Below, one piece after another: positions 33,950-44,350 of a stretch of 64,000 bases of DNA; the first letter of the stretch is position 1, and every line of letters starts with the position of its first letter. The stretch comes from Ascarosepion bandense (lineage: Eukaryota; Mollusca; Cephalopoda; Sepiida; Sepiidae): assembly GCA_037127315.1 (NCBI GenBank), contig JBBBDQ010001294.1, positions 1,213,001-1,277,000 of the forward strand. The letters are read 5' to 3'. The translations under genes and the position numbers were made by a program. Under the pieces are notes generated by a model that saw only the letters and a program-made list of their open reading frames with translations, was not told the DNA's origin and made no database searches.

Positions 33950-34597
33950 GAATAGTAAAGAAGGAAATAAAAAGAAAAAAGAAAGAAACAAAAGAAGAGG
34001 AAATAAAAAAGCTAAAAAAACAAAGAGGTAGGGAAAAAAGTAAACTGAGTGAAAGAAAGAATGAATGAAAAGAAAGAAAAAGAAGGAAAGAAAGAATAAA
34101 TGAAAGAAAAAATGAAAGAATGAATGAAAAAATGAATGAAAAAAATGAAAGAAAGAATTAATAAAAGAATGAATGAATAAAAAAGAATTAATGGAGTGGA
34201 AAGCAAGAAGAAATAAAAAGAAATATGAAGGAACAAAAAAGAAAAAGTTTTCTTTTGATTTCTTCATGTTTACTCTACTTCATTCATTCTTTTTTCATTT
34301 ATTCTTTCATTCATTTGTTCTTCCTTTCTTTCATTTTTTAATTCATTCTTTCATCCTTTCTTTCACTTTATCACTAACTTAAACTATCTTTTTCCCTACT
34401 CCTTTGTTTAACTTTTTTATTTCTTCCACTCATTCACTATTTTTTCTATTTCTCTTATGCTTTTTCTTTTTCTTTTTCTTGTTTATAACACCACACCTTT
34501 TTTTCTATATTTCTTTCTCTCTCACTCTCACTCACAAAATATTTTTATTTCATTTTTTATTCTTTTCCCTCTCTTGTGCTCTCATCATGCTCTCCCA

Positions 34598-34639
<42 letters not shown>

Positions 34640-34960
34640 GTTCTCTCTCTCTTCTTCTCCAACTTTTTCTCCTCTCTCTCTCATGCTCTTCCACTTTTTC
34701 TTTCCTCTCCCTCATGCTCACCCTGTCTTCCTCATCCTTTCCCCTTTTCTTTCCTCTCCCTTATGCTCTCCTACTTTTTCTCTCCTCTCTTCCATGCTCT
34801 CTATCTCTTCTTCAAGCTCTCTCACTTTTTCTCACCACTTTCTCATGTCCTCCCTCTCTTTCACATACTCTCCCACTTTTTATTTCCTCTCTTTTATACT
34901 CTCCCCCTCCCCTCTCTTCCTCTCCTCTCTGTTTTTTATGCTTTTTTTTCACTGCAAAGA
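33950..34960. repeat. purine tract followed by pyrimidine tract
   Basis: About 300 bp of GAAAGAATGAAA-type units followed by about 680 bp of CTTTCATTC, then (CT)n with a pure run at 34606-34637. The two halves are roughly complementary, so long foldback is possible. Apparent frames of up to 194 codons here are low-complexity artefacts. Confidence 0.85.
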
Positions 34961-35274
34961 AAATATTGCTTATATCTTTTCCTCTTGATCTGATAAGTGG
35001 ATTTTGTCTGTATCTTGACACAAGTTTCTCTTGACAAAAAAAAACCATTTGCCAGTCAAAAACAGATAAAAAAAATCCTGTTCAGAGATAATAATTTATA
35101 ATATCTTGGAGATTCTTGTTTATAGAAATCATTCAATAAATGATAATTCCCAAAATATGTAAAACAATAAGTATTTAAACAATTACACATGTTCAGTTAT
35201 TAAAAAAATATATGATAATTTGAGTAAATGATAGAATGAAAAAAATGAATGAATGAAAGAATGAAAGAAGTTGA

Positions 35275-35450
35275 GATGTTAAGTCAGAACTGATTACACT
35301 GTAGATCCTCTTTTGGATTTTGTTGAGAACCCTAAGACAAATAGCAGGAACACCCAACCAGACAATAGTACTCAATGCATGGATGAATGGTAGATTTATA
35401 AATGTGCAAGATAGATTCTGATAAGAAAATCTTTCTTTGTATAATGCACA
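35275..35450 (-). mobile_element. LINE thumb-domain fragment
   Basis: Minus strand: ILHIYKSTI-like, TIVWLGVPAICLRVLNKIQKR and IYSVISSDLTS, matching the IWSGAPAILLGLLDKVQRR region of better copies. The plus-strand left end abuts a GAATGAAA repeat. Confidence 0.75.
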
Positions 35451-35889
35451 CATTTACTGAAAAAGCATTGTGTTTTTAACCGCTTCAAAACAATTACCCT
35501 GAGTATAGTGTGAGCCTCTGTGTCTTGCTTAAAAAATGATCATAAAAACTCATAATATACTTAAGAATATACGGTAAGCAGCTTGCATCAAAAATCATAG
35601 ATTAAGACTTGAAGACAAAATCGGTAAAGTGCAGATCAGATTGGACAGACTTACAAGAATAGTGCATTCAGTTTAAATATCCTCAGCTGGTTCTTCTTTT
35701 ATATACTATATCCCTTATCAATACTGATGATCATTGCTCTCCACAGCTTCTTTTTCTTTGCAGCAACATTTGTCCTCTTACAATTACTTCTAGTTCCTGT
35801 TTTGCCACTCATTTACATGACTTCATTTGGCCAGTTACTTGACATTTTTTTCTTGTTAAAATATGCACTTTGTGTGTTTTTACTATAAT

Positions 35890-36335
35890 AATATGTTTAT
35901 ACTTTCATAGTCTGTCCTTTAATATGGCAATGAATGCTGGACAATGCCATCAAAGATGAAGGCGAGACTTGAAGCAACCAAAATGTGGTTCTACAGAAGG
36001 ATGCTGAGGTTATCATGAACTGAACATGTGAGCAATGATATGGTTCTGGAGAAGATGGAAACAAAAAGAAAATTAATACTTAACATCAGAGACAAGCTAA
36101 AGTTCCTGCAGTATGTAATGAGAAAGAAGGGCCTGAAGAATCTAATACTCACAGGTCAGATAGAGGGAAAGAGAGACAGGAGAAAGCAACATGTAACATA
36201 CTTGATAAGCTTGAGCAAATAAATAGGACAGTGTTTGGGAATGGTAACAGGGGAAAGCATGTTAAGAACCACTAGGGATAGGGAGATTGGAAAGGCCATG
36301 ATCGCCTGCATCCTGAAGGGACAGGGCACATAGAA
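35890..36335 (+). mobile_element. RTE-type LINE C-terminus and 3' end
   Basis: NECWTMPSKMKARLEATKMW, FYRRMLRLS, SNDMVLEKMETKRKLILNIR, LKFLQYVMRKKGLKNLILTG, QIEGKRDRRKQ and ATMIACILKGQGT-like ending. This is the conserved C-terminal region of RTE retrotransposon proteins. It ends at GGCACATAGAAAAAAAGAAG. A few stops and frameshifts. Confidence 0.85.
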
Positions 36336-36344
36336 AAAAAGAAG

Positions 36345-36630
36345 TGTTTTATTTACAGGAGGGATTCACTATTTATCCACAGCTGGGGTCCTATCAGGTG
36401 GTAACGCCCTGAGTCTGGCTGAAACTGGGAACAACAGCTGTTAAGAAGTAGTTCCATGCTCCTTAAAACTTCCAATCTCCCTATCCCTATCCTTACTGTC
36501 AAATGTATTTTACCATCATACCCAGGTCTTTCTCAGATTTATCATATGGAGCCATTGTTAAATTGTTGTTAGTTTCTGACTTTCTTATTAAAATAGATTT
36601 CTGAATATTATTTTTTATTTGTATCTATTC
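36345..36630. other. no feature recognised
   Basis: Short non-repetitive stretch between the RTE end and two SINEs. Confidence 0.3.
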
Positions 36631-36635
36631 TATTT

Positions 36636-36800
36636 TAGTCAGTCAGTTAAGTGCTATATGTGATGCACACTTGGGCAATCATAACTCGAAAGAGACTGAC
36701 TGGGCAGAAAATTTTCCAACAGTAGCTTGTCATTACTTTCTATGGTAGACTATTTGCCCCCCAAGGCAATAGAATCCAGTCTATCTTGCTATTCAATTCT
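36636..36800 (-). repeat. SINE-A, head missing
   Basis: Tail and distal body only (CAGTCAGTTAAGTGC, AACTCGAAAGAGACTGACTG), ending at the CTATTCAATTC segment. Confidence 0.75.
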
Positions 36801-36814
36801 TTTATCCAGATCAG

Positions 36815-37103
36815 TCAGTAAAATGCTACACAAGATATGTTGCTTGGGCAATCATATCTTGAAAGAGATATAACTAACTGGGCAGAAGATTTTCCTGCTG
36901 TAGGTTGCCACTACTTTCTGCAGTAGACTGGTTGCAAACCAAGGCTATAGAACTCAATCAGTTCTGCTATTTAACTTATAGCTGGAGGAAGAAGTGATGG
37001 ATTTATACCTTTTCCAAGGGTATTTTCATATCAGTGAATGCAACGAATTCAGCTGGAATTTGAACTCAGCTCTCTGATATCCACTGCACAAAAATGCGCA
37101 GCC
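36815..37103 (-). repeat. SINE-A, full length, decayed
   Basis: Second copy in the same orientation as the one just upstream, with CAATCATATCTTGAAAGAGA and head GGAATTTGAACTCAGC. Confidence 0.8.
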
Positions 37104-37825
37104 ATATTTAAGCAACAAGATCAGCAATGATGCTGTTTCCACGAATTTTAAAACAATCTTCCTGAATTATTCAGCATTACTTTTAATTAATAATCAGCTT
37201 GCATTCAGCCTCTTTTATTGTTTTATAGAAACTATCAAGGAACCACACAAAAGGAACTTGTATTGTTCAAGAGTGAAACTGGTTTACATTGAGATGGAAA
37301 AAAATATAGCATGCCTTGACTTTGAGAATTTTGGCATTGTCTTGCTGAAAAGGTTTAGCAGTGTACATTTGGATTGAAACAATTTCACATCAGGCACCTT
37401 AACACAGTGGGTCATTCTATTCATGGTGTCAACAATGTAAAGTGCTCATTGTGAGTTGTTTTAAATGATATTTTGATTATTTTTTTCTGTAATGTTTAAC
37501 GTTTTTGCTATTCTGAGTATTGCTGAATAAGAAAACTAAAGGATGTATAAAACTAGCTGGGCTAGTTGTTTCAAAATCAACTTGGATATTCAGACTGATA
37601 TGAAACTACTCTAACGAGAGCATGAAGTAATTCACGGAGGACTTGTCTATGAAAATCTGTCGTCAGATTACTGAAAGTAACATCAATCAGCTGAGGGACA
37701 AACACTTTACTTCTATTAATTTTATATATCTACATAGATAGATAACAATATATCAGTGGAAAGCAGTAAACCCCCACGTTTGAAGGCATGAAACAACAAA
37801 AAGTGATCAATACGTTAAAAAAAAC

Positions 37826-37859
37826 GAGGAATAGACACTAAGCTTGGTGTCTATTCCTC
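37826..37859. repeat. perfect 13-bp hairpin
   Basis: GAGGAATAGACAC and its reverse complement around TAAGCTTG. A (GATA)n array (37870-37920) follows within ten bases. The region 37105-37820 has no recognised feature. Confidence 0.9.
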
Positions 37860-37867
37860 ATTTTGAG

Positions 37868-37869
37868 AG

Positions 37870-37920
<51 letters not shown>
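37868..37920. repeat. (GATA)n microsatellite
   Basis: About twelve GATA units. Confidence 0.95.
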
Positions 37921-37921
<1 letters not shown>

Positions 37922-38009
37922 TGGTTAACTGGCATTTACACAGATATGATATAGGTGCCACTTGAAAGTTCAAAAATTTTGATCATGAAAAAATTTATTA
38001 CCTCTAATA

Positions 38010-38440
38010 TGTTCCATTTAAACTCATGGAGATTGTAGCTATCAGAGAAGCAAGCAAACAGAATGGAATTCTACAGGCGAGAAGTGTGAGAAAAGAAACT
38101 GTTATAGTAGAAGAGTAGTTACATTTAACTACTTCAATAAAAGGGTGGGACCTTGATGTCAATCTAGTAACATACATAAATACATGTGGTCAGGGAACCA
38201 AGGAAAAAAGCACATCAGAGCAGTAGCCATGAAGATACTTGTAGAAAAGACAGACAGAAGCCACATTCCAATGGTGAAAAAGTGAATAAAGGTGGGCTGC
38301 CAAATCAGGATCACTTGCATTGCAGAACTTCCTTTGGATTTTGTCGAGTACCTGGAGATGAATAGCGGCAACACCCAACCAGATATGACAACAGTATTCA
38401 ATGCACAGATAAATGGTAGATTTATAAATGTGCAAAATTT
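38010..38440 (-). mobile_element. LINE RT thumb and C-terminus, 5' and 3' truncated
   Basis: Minus strand: MHIYKSTIYLCIEYCCHIWL, GVAAIHLQVLDKIQRKF, DLAAHLYSLFHHWNVASVCL, FYKYLHGYCSDVLF, then damaged ATRL and SHPF segments. A frame change occurs near 38190. No 3' UTR. Confidence 0.85.
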
Positions 38441-38533
38441 TTTATAAAAAATACTTCCTAACCTAACACAGTGATATTAATAGAATCTGATTTTTGGGAT
38501 TTTACCTAAATACTCTTCCTTTTTTTTGGGATT

Positions 38534-38535
<2 letters not shown>

Positions 38536-38599
<64 letters not shown>

Positions 38600-38600
38600 A
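38536..38600. repeat. (TA)n(GA)n microsatellite
   Basis: TA run, then GA run. Confidence 0.95.
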
Positions 38601-38761
38601 TAGATGTCCAATCCGTAAATAGCAAAAATAATGCAACAAGATCAACTTAATATAAATTATTAAGTGTTATATTTGTATAGAGAGCTAAATGGATGTTATT
38701 CAGAGCAATATGATATTTATAAAGGAAAACTCAACATGTCATTTTATTTTACTGGAATAAG

Positions 38762-38766
38762 AATTT

Positions 38767-38806
<40 letters not shown>

Positions 38807-38955
38807 CATCTGCAGACAGATCTGTTTCACTGTATCACAGCTCATCAGTACGGTTAGACTCCGATTGCTTTTTAACCCAGGATTAAAACCCAACCAAATT
38901 GGCATCAGTCGACGATTCTACCTCTGGGCTATGGGCGTTCAATATAACAAAAATA
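38762..38955 (-). repeat. SINE-C with tRNA-like head, hammerhead and (AT)n tail
   Basis: On the minus strand: A box CATAGCCCAGAGGTAG, B box GGGTTTTAATCC, TTAAAAAGCAATCGG, an intact hammerhead core, then (AT)n at 38804-38762. The 5' extension seen at 25859 and 32186 is absent or diverged. Confidence 0.85.
38805..38862 (-). ncRNA. hammerhead ribozyme in SINE-C, core intact
   Basis: Minus strand, 5' to 3': ACCGTA, CTGATGA (38848-38842), stem II GCTG/CAGT around TGATA, GAAA (38828-38825), stem III ACAG/CTGT or ACA/TGT, then GTC (38817-38815) with cleavage predicted after C, then TGCAGATGAC. Stem I pairs CGTA with TGCA through one G-U pair and one mismatch, plus an outer GTC/GAC helix. The only stem II flaw is a G-U at its base. 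Every core nucleotide I can assign is canonical. Type I topology. Activity untested. Confidence 0.75.
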
Positions 38956-39334
38956 AAAGTGGTACTGGTTAGACCTGGAGATGGTTATTTAAAAAAGTGC
39001 TCAATGTACAATCTAAAGAACTGAACATGCAGAGTCAACAATATATTAAAAAACAAAATATTCATCACTTACTTGCTACTTAGGTTTATCACATGTGCAA
39101 GTGGAAATCAGAACAAAATAAATTTTGTTAAATCAGGAAAAACATCAATATCAAAAATGTGACACCATTTAGAATGGCTAGTGAAGTGGATGACAGCACT
39201 TGGAAATTTAATAATTATGGAATATTTTAAAATTTCTTATCTCCAGCAAAAAATAAACATGTAAGAATACTGGATAAATTAAATAAAAAATTATTAAAAT
39301 CTTCCTGCTCAGTGATTTTCAACAAAGCATGCTT

Positions 39335-39558
39335 ACAAGAAAGATTGCTGCCAAAATATACATTAATACATACATACATGTATATATATATATATATATT
39401 TATATGCATGCATATATATATGTATATATATATATATATAGATATGCATGCATATATATATATATATATATACGTATGCATGCACACACACATATATATA
39501 TGTAAGCATACATATATTCTTAAAAGAAAGATTGCTGCCAAAATATACATTAATACAT

Positions 39559-39593
<35 letters not shown>

Positions 39594-39960
39594 CATGCAT
39601 ATATATATGTATATATATATATATATACGTATGCATATATATATATATATATATATATATGCATACATATATTCTTAAAAGAAAGATTGCTGACAAAAAT
39701 ATACATTAATACATACATACATGTATATATATATATGCATGCATATATATATATATATATATATATACGTATGCTATATATATATATATATATATATGCA
39801 TACATATATTCTTAAAAGAAAGATTGCTGACAAAATATACATTAATACATACATACACACACACATATACATATATATATATATGCATACATACATATAT
39901 GCATGCATATATATATATGCATACATACATATATTCTAAACATATGCTATTAAATATAAG
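39335..39960. repeat. higher-order tandem repeat of AT microsatellite plus a 45-bp unit
   Basis: AAAGAAAGATTGCTG with AAAATATACATTAATACATA recurs at about 39338, 39524, 39679 and 39823, separated by variable (AT)n and ATGCATGC stretches. Long YI-rich open frames on both strands are artefacts of the AT alternation. Confidence 0.9.
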
Positions 39961-40039
39961 AGACAATGAATGTCTATTATATTTAATCATGAGCCATTCT
40001 AAACGTCGTATTTGTGCTTTAATTTCAGTTGAAAATAAA

Positions 40040-40285
40040 GACAAAAATTCTCCAACATTTGCATAATTATTTATTGGTTTTCTTCTAAGCTTTCAGCTCA
40101 CATGAGCCATCTTCAGAGAGGTTGTTTAAACTGAAATATTATAAAATCCACCATCACCGACGATTTTATTTTGTGTTGACATAAAACTTCGCTTGGCAAC
40201 GGCAATAGTTACCAAAAATAATAAACGCAGTTCTTAAGTTTGCGATGCAGTTTTATGACGTCACACCGCGGGATAGCGCGAAATG

Positions 40286-40290
<5 letters not shown>
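40040..40290 (-). other. possible PLE terminal region with a second hammerhead-like motif
   Basis: Minus strand contains CTGAAGA, a stem GGCTC/GAGCT around ATGT, then GAAAGC, near 40115-40085. Nearby is GC-richer sequence with a perfect CRE-like octamer TGACGTCA (40256-40263) and several CpGs, unlike the AT-rich surroundings. Stem I and stem III are poor, so I treat the ribozyme as a weak candidate. Confidence 0.4.
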
Positions 40291-40328
<38 letters not shown>

Positions 40329-40465
40329 TACATACATATATATATATATATATTGATTGTTTAATACTTAGTTTTTGGTCATAATAGTGTTAGACCAGTA
40401 CACATTTGCATTAAAAAGTGTTCTATACAATTATATTGTAGAACTTTTGAATATTTTTCATTTTT

Positions 40466-40817
40466 AAACGAGCTATTTCACTACACAGGTTTCTACCATG
40501 AGTGGTATCTTCAGGCAATTTTTAATAACTGATTTTATCATTTACCATTTTTCTTTTTAAGAATGCTCTTGTAACTGTGTTTTATTTGAACGTTTACCTG
40601 GCAGAGAATTTATGAATGCGCATTGTTTAAATTCAAATGAATTATGACGTTTTCATCCATGGTTGTATGAACCTAAGAGGTATTTCTTAGTGTAGGTGCA
40701 TTTTGTCATTATTTCTGTTCTTTCATTTAACTGTTCATCTTTATTTGGGTATATCATAATTTCTAATTTTTCTTTTTGGCACAGTCTACATATTTTTCCA
40801 TTATTGTTTATACAATG

Positions 40818-40825
<8 letters not shown>
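40466..40825 (-). mobile_element. PLE 3' end (endonuclease C-terminus and 3' UTR)
   Basis: Reverse complement of 13520-13870: KICRLCQKEKLEI-type Cys motif near 40780, TTTGAATTTAAACAATGCGC, CATTCATAAATTCTCTGCC, then the hammerhead. Everything upstream of the Cys motif is replaced by (AT)n at 40828. Confidence 0.85.
40470..40531 (-). ncRNA. type I hammerhead ribozyme, second PLE copy
   Basis: Minus strand: CTGAAGA (40514-40508), stem II TACC/GGTA, GAAA (40493-40490), stem III AC/GT around CTGT, cleavage after GTA. Stem I AGTTATT pairs with AATAGCT through one G-U pair. Compared with 13804-13865, changes in stem I keep pairing. Good support that the fold, not only the sequence, is real. Confidence 0.75.
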
Positions 40826-40851
<26 letters not shown>

Positions 40852-40859
40852 AATCTATT

Positions 40860-41175
40860 TGTTAGAAAATTTTTTTAATAGATACTCATATTTAAGTAAA
40901 TACTCTGCTTTTCTATAATTAAACAATATGTTTATATATATCGAGATATAATCAAACTGTATATTTATATATACCCACCGACCTGAATATTTGAGAAATC
41001 TTGTTAGCAAAAAATTTCTCAAATTTTCAGGCCAGTGGATAATAATTATACTGTTTAATTATAGAAAAACAGAGTATACACTCAAATGAGAGTATCCATT
41101 AAAAATAATGTTCAAACAAATAGATTTAAATAAATATGTCAGTTAATACAATTTTGTAACTTTCTGTAAGATTTG

Positions 41176-41180
<5 letters not shown>
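40860..41180. repeat. palindromic pair of SINE-B 3' parts
   Basis: Left arm (ACTCATATTTAAGTAAATAC, TATAATTAAACAATATG, CGACCTGAATATTTGAGAAA) mirrors the right arm (TTTCTCAAATTTTCAGGCC, TTTAATTATAGAAAAACAGA, GAGAGTATCCATTAAAAATA). The centre is near 41010. The 62280-62545 copy has the same mirrored arrangement around a tRNA-like B box. Confidence 0.75.
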
Positions 41181-41215
<35 letters not shown>

Positions 41216-41350
41216 ATTCGCAGACAGATCTGTTTTGCTGCATCACAGCTCATCAGTACATTTAGACATCCAATTGCTTTTAGCCAGGATTGAAACCCGA
41301 CTGAATTGATATCACTCGACGATTCTACTTCTGAGCTATGGGGACTTGGT
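41180..41350 (-). repeat. SINE-C with tRNA-like head, hammerhead and (AT)n tail
   Basis: Minus strand: TTCTACCAAGTCCCCATAG, A box ATAGCTCAGAAGTAG, B box GGGTTTCAATCC, CTAAAAGCAATTGG, hammerhead, then (AT)n at 41211-41180. Confidence 0.85.
41213..41270 (-). ncRNA. hammerhead ribozyme in SINE-C, one core change
   Basis: Minus strand: TGTA, CTGATGA (41256-41250), perfect stem II GCTG/CAGC around TGATG, AAAA (41236-41233) where GAAA is expected, stem III ACAG/CTGT, GTC (41225-41223), TGCG. Stem I TGTA/TGCG plus outer GTC/GAC. The single core change is G to A at a CAGC-G junction, i.e. a CpG site, so loss by deamination is the simple explanation. Confidence 0.65.
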
Positions 41351-41378
41351 AGAAGAAGGTATATACGTATTTATATAT

Positions 41379-41414
<36 letters not shown>

Positions 41415-41420
<6 letters not shown>

Positions 41421-42590
41421 GCAAATAAATATGGAGAGGATCAGGTAGATAGAGATAGATAAGATTAACTGAAGAAGGTAACTACAGAAGTCAAACTATA
41501 AAATACTCCATTCTTAAGGCCCTAATGACAGGCTTTAGCCTCTGCATTGCTTGTAAATCTCTGTGTTCAGTTTTAATCTTCATCCTGACCTGAAGACGGC
41601 AGCAAATGTAAATCCTTGCCAATAGTTTTATATATTTAATCTCACTTCTAAACAACCGCTACTTAGCAAATAGCTGTCAGCAAAGGTTTTCTGATGCATA
41701 ACTCTGGTGCAAGCATGTAGATTTTCTTTTTTTTGTTTTTCTCCGAAAGGTATGTTAATTTTGAAAGAACTCTTGCCATTTTAGCACTCTCAGTCATTTC
41801 AAGTCCCTCTGTTTTTCAGAACAATGCATTCAATTCAAAAAGAAAAGAAAGGTAAGTCCTTGCATATGTTTGTAAAAATAAAAAAAAAATGATTAAAAAG
41901 AAAAGGTTGAAAATATGCTTTTAAGTGTCTTTATTGCTTCAGGAATAGATTCGAAAACTAGGTTATACATTTCGTTGAAGTTATAATATCAGCCATTTCC
42001 TAATGAATTAAATCTGATTTATAGAGGAGGTTTATTTAAAAAATAATATTTGGTTTTGTATTATGATAACACACATAAAATCATAGGCAGATGTTATGTG
42101 TATAGTAGTAAGGTTTTAACCATTTCATCAATAACCTATAATCAGAGCTGCTGCAACTTGGGCTCCTGTGAATCTATGATAGGATATAGTAGTTTAGCAA
42201 AATGGAATCTGACTTTTAAATATGTACAAAGCAAAAATATGTTATTAAATTCCTCCATGCAGAAAAATTACACCTAATGACATTCATTGACAAGATTTAC
42301 AGAGGGAGTTAGACATTGGTTAATGCATTTCAGCGATTTAGACAAGGATTTGTGTGAAAATCCACATTTTGAGCAAGGCTGTCATGAAATGGGGAATCTC
42401 AAAACAGGGCTGGTGCAAAAGTACCATGTCTCCCCATAAACTACAATAACCATTCCCCCTACCAAATCTAAATTTTCATAAGTTAGTATTCATATAAAGT
42501 ACAAATTTTATTGTAACCTACATCTGTACAATAATGAATCAGATGCAATATAAGTGAACAATCCAAATAGAAAAATTGAAAATATTTGCA
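41415..42590. other. largely non-repetitive stretch
   Basis: One of the few parts without recognisable repeats. Contains the small exon candidate at 41820-41851; otherwise no sustained frame. Confidence 0.35.
41820..41851 (+). other. candidate 32-nt exon, splice signals only
   Basis: A pyrimidine-rich stretch ending TGTTTTTCAG (to 41819) and a strong donor GTAAGT (41852-41857) frame 32 bases that contain ATG and stay open (MHSIQKEKK). No partner exon could be identified. Chance occurrence in AT-rich DNA is quite possible. Confidence 0.2.
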
Positions 42591-42592
42591 AT

Positions 42593-42840
42593 GTGCATTG
42601 TGGTCTAGTGGATACTGACTCAGAATGAGAAATCAAAGTTCAAATTCCAGTCAAATTTGTTGCATTCACTAACACACAAATACTCTTGGGTAAGGTAATA
42701 ATCCATTTATTTTCCCTTCACTATGGGTTAAATTGCAGGACAGATTGGGTTCTATCACCTTGGTTGGTTATGAGTCTACTGCAGAAAGTAATGGCAATCT
42801 ACTGCAGGAAAATCTTCTGCCTAGTCAGTCATGTATCAAA
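42593..42840 (+). repeat. SINE-A, tail truncated
   Basis: Head GTGGTCTAGTGGATAC and AAGTTCAAATTCCAG, body with GACAGATTGGGTTCTAT, ending at GTCAGTCATGTATC. Confidence 0.8.
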
Positions 42841-43395
42841 GTTCAGATAACTTTCTGAAAAGTTAGTTATATTATGGACAGGATACTTTTCTAAAGTATT
42901 TTTTTTAATTTAAAAATTAAAAAAAAAATCTTTTTTAAATTTTTCGATTTCAATAAATGTCAAAGTTAACAAAAGTTCCAAAGAATGCTGATCTACAAAA
43001 ATTGTTTTCTCTAAAAATTTCCTTATTTTTTTAGTAGGTAAGTTGAAGTCAGTAGTGCCTATATAATAGAGACAGAAGATTTGACTATCTTAGTACTTTT
43101 TTTAAAAATTAATATCACCTCATGCAAAGTAATAAATCCTCTAAGACACAAGAGATTGCAGAGTGTGTAAGAATTAGGAACAGAAACGTTAATAATGAGC
43201 AAGAAGAGGAAAGATTAATCAGGAGGACAGAAGATAGCAATTACCATTGCATTTAAATTTTTGGAGATTAAACATGGCTGGAAAGCATGGAGCTGGAAGG
43301 GAGTTCCATAAGCAAGAAGTGCAAGAAAAAGCTATTAGCATAGAACTTACAACTCCATCTAGCCAGCTCTCCAGTAAATTGATGAAATATTGATG

Positions 43396-43513
43396 CCAGT
43401 CTAGTCACTCAGTTAAGTGATACATGCTTGAGTGATACATGTCTCAAAAGAGACATAACTGACTAAGCAGACAATTTTTTCAGTAGGTTGCCATTACTTT
43501 TTACCAGTCTAGT
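43396..43513 (-). repeat. SINE-A fragment with 10-bp target-site duplication
   Basis: CCAGTCTAGT occurs at 43396-43405 and 43504-43513. Between them are the SINE-A tail and distal body (ACATGTCTCAAAAGAGACAT, GTAGGTTGCCATTACTTTT). Confidence 0.85.
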
Positions 43514-43719
43514 ACTGCACTTTAATTCAAAAAGTCTAGGCACCATAACAAAGAACTTATCTGAACAATTACCATGAAAGTACTTATAGAAAAGGCACTG
43601 AGAGTTAATTAATCTTACATCAGTGGGAAAGTGACTGAAGCCAAGCCACTAGATCAAGACCAATTATATTATTGATACTTGTTAGGAATTTCTCAAGCAG
43701 GAGCACCTGACTATATGTG

Positions 43720-44350
43720 GTAGCTGCCATTTATGGTCAGGTGCCCCTGCCGTTCTCCTCAGTGTTCTTGACAAGCTCCAAAGGAGAGTCTCTAATGTGA
43801 TAGGTACTGATCTGGCGACTCGACTGCAGCCACTTTCCCATCGTCGAAATGTGGCCTCCCTTTGTCTGTTCTATAAATACTTTCATGGCTTCTGCTCGGA
43901 TGAGCTTAAGTCACTGATGCCTCCTCAACAGGTGTTTACTCGTGCAACCAGACTGGCAACTGGGTCCCACCCATTCACAGTCAAGTTAGCCAAATGCAGA
44001 TGACAATTCTACTCCTGCAGCTTCCTCTCTCACACTTCCCGCCTGTGGAACTCACTCCTGTATTCTTGCTTTCCTGACGGCTACAACCTCCAGAAATTTA
44101 AATGCAAAGTCAATACTCATCTATTAACCACTGGACTCTAGCTCTCTCCCCACCCCTGTATATCCTTCCCTTTCTCTCCACCTATGCATCTGTCATCGCA
44201 CATGCTTTCTCAGCTTTCTATTGCTCCTTTTTAACTAGTTTGTACTCCTCACTCTTTTCTAATTAATCTTGTTACATTTATGTAACCACCTGCACATCAG
44301 TGGCGTTTCCACCTTGCTCGGGGTGAAATGATTAAAAAAAAAAAAAAAGC
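43720..44350 (+). mobile_element. LINE, 5' truncated, with intact 3' UTR and poly(A)
   Basis: Begins in the IWSGAP segment (TATGGTCAGGTGCCCCTGCC), continues VLDKLQRRVSNVIGTD, LATRLQPLSHRRNVASLCLF, YKYFHGFCSDELKSLMPPQQ, ATRLATGSHPFTVKLAKC, stop, then SRLWN and FPDGYNLQKFKCKVNTHLL. The 3' UTR ends in GGGGTGAAATGATTAAAA with poly(A) to 44350. Same subfamily as 14384 and 23350. Confidence 0.9.

Noticed and set aside
34404..35034. Overlapping open frames of up to 194 codons
   Set aside because: They lie in (CT)n/(CTTT)n DNA, three overlapping frames are open at once, and the residues are only S, L, F, P and H.
39227..40066. Open frames of up to 192 codons rich in YI
   Set aside because: Alternating AT reads as YIYI on both strands; no real protein signal.
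41570..41640. Hammerhead candidate at CTGAAGACGGCAG
   Set aside because: No GAAA at the right place and no closing stem I.
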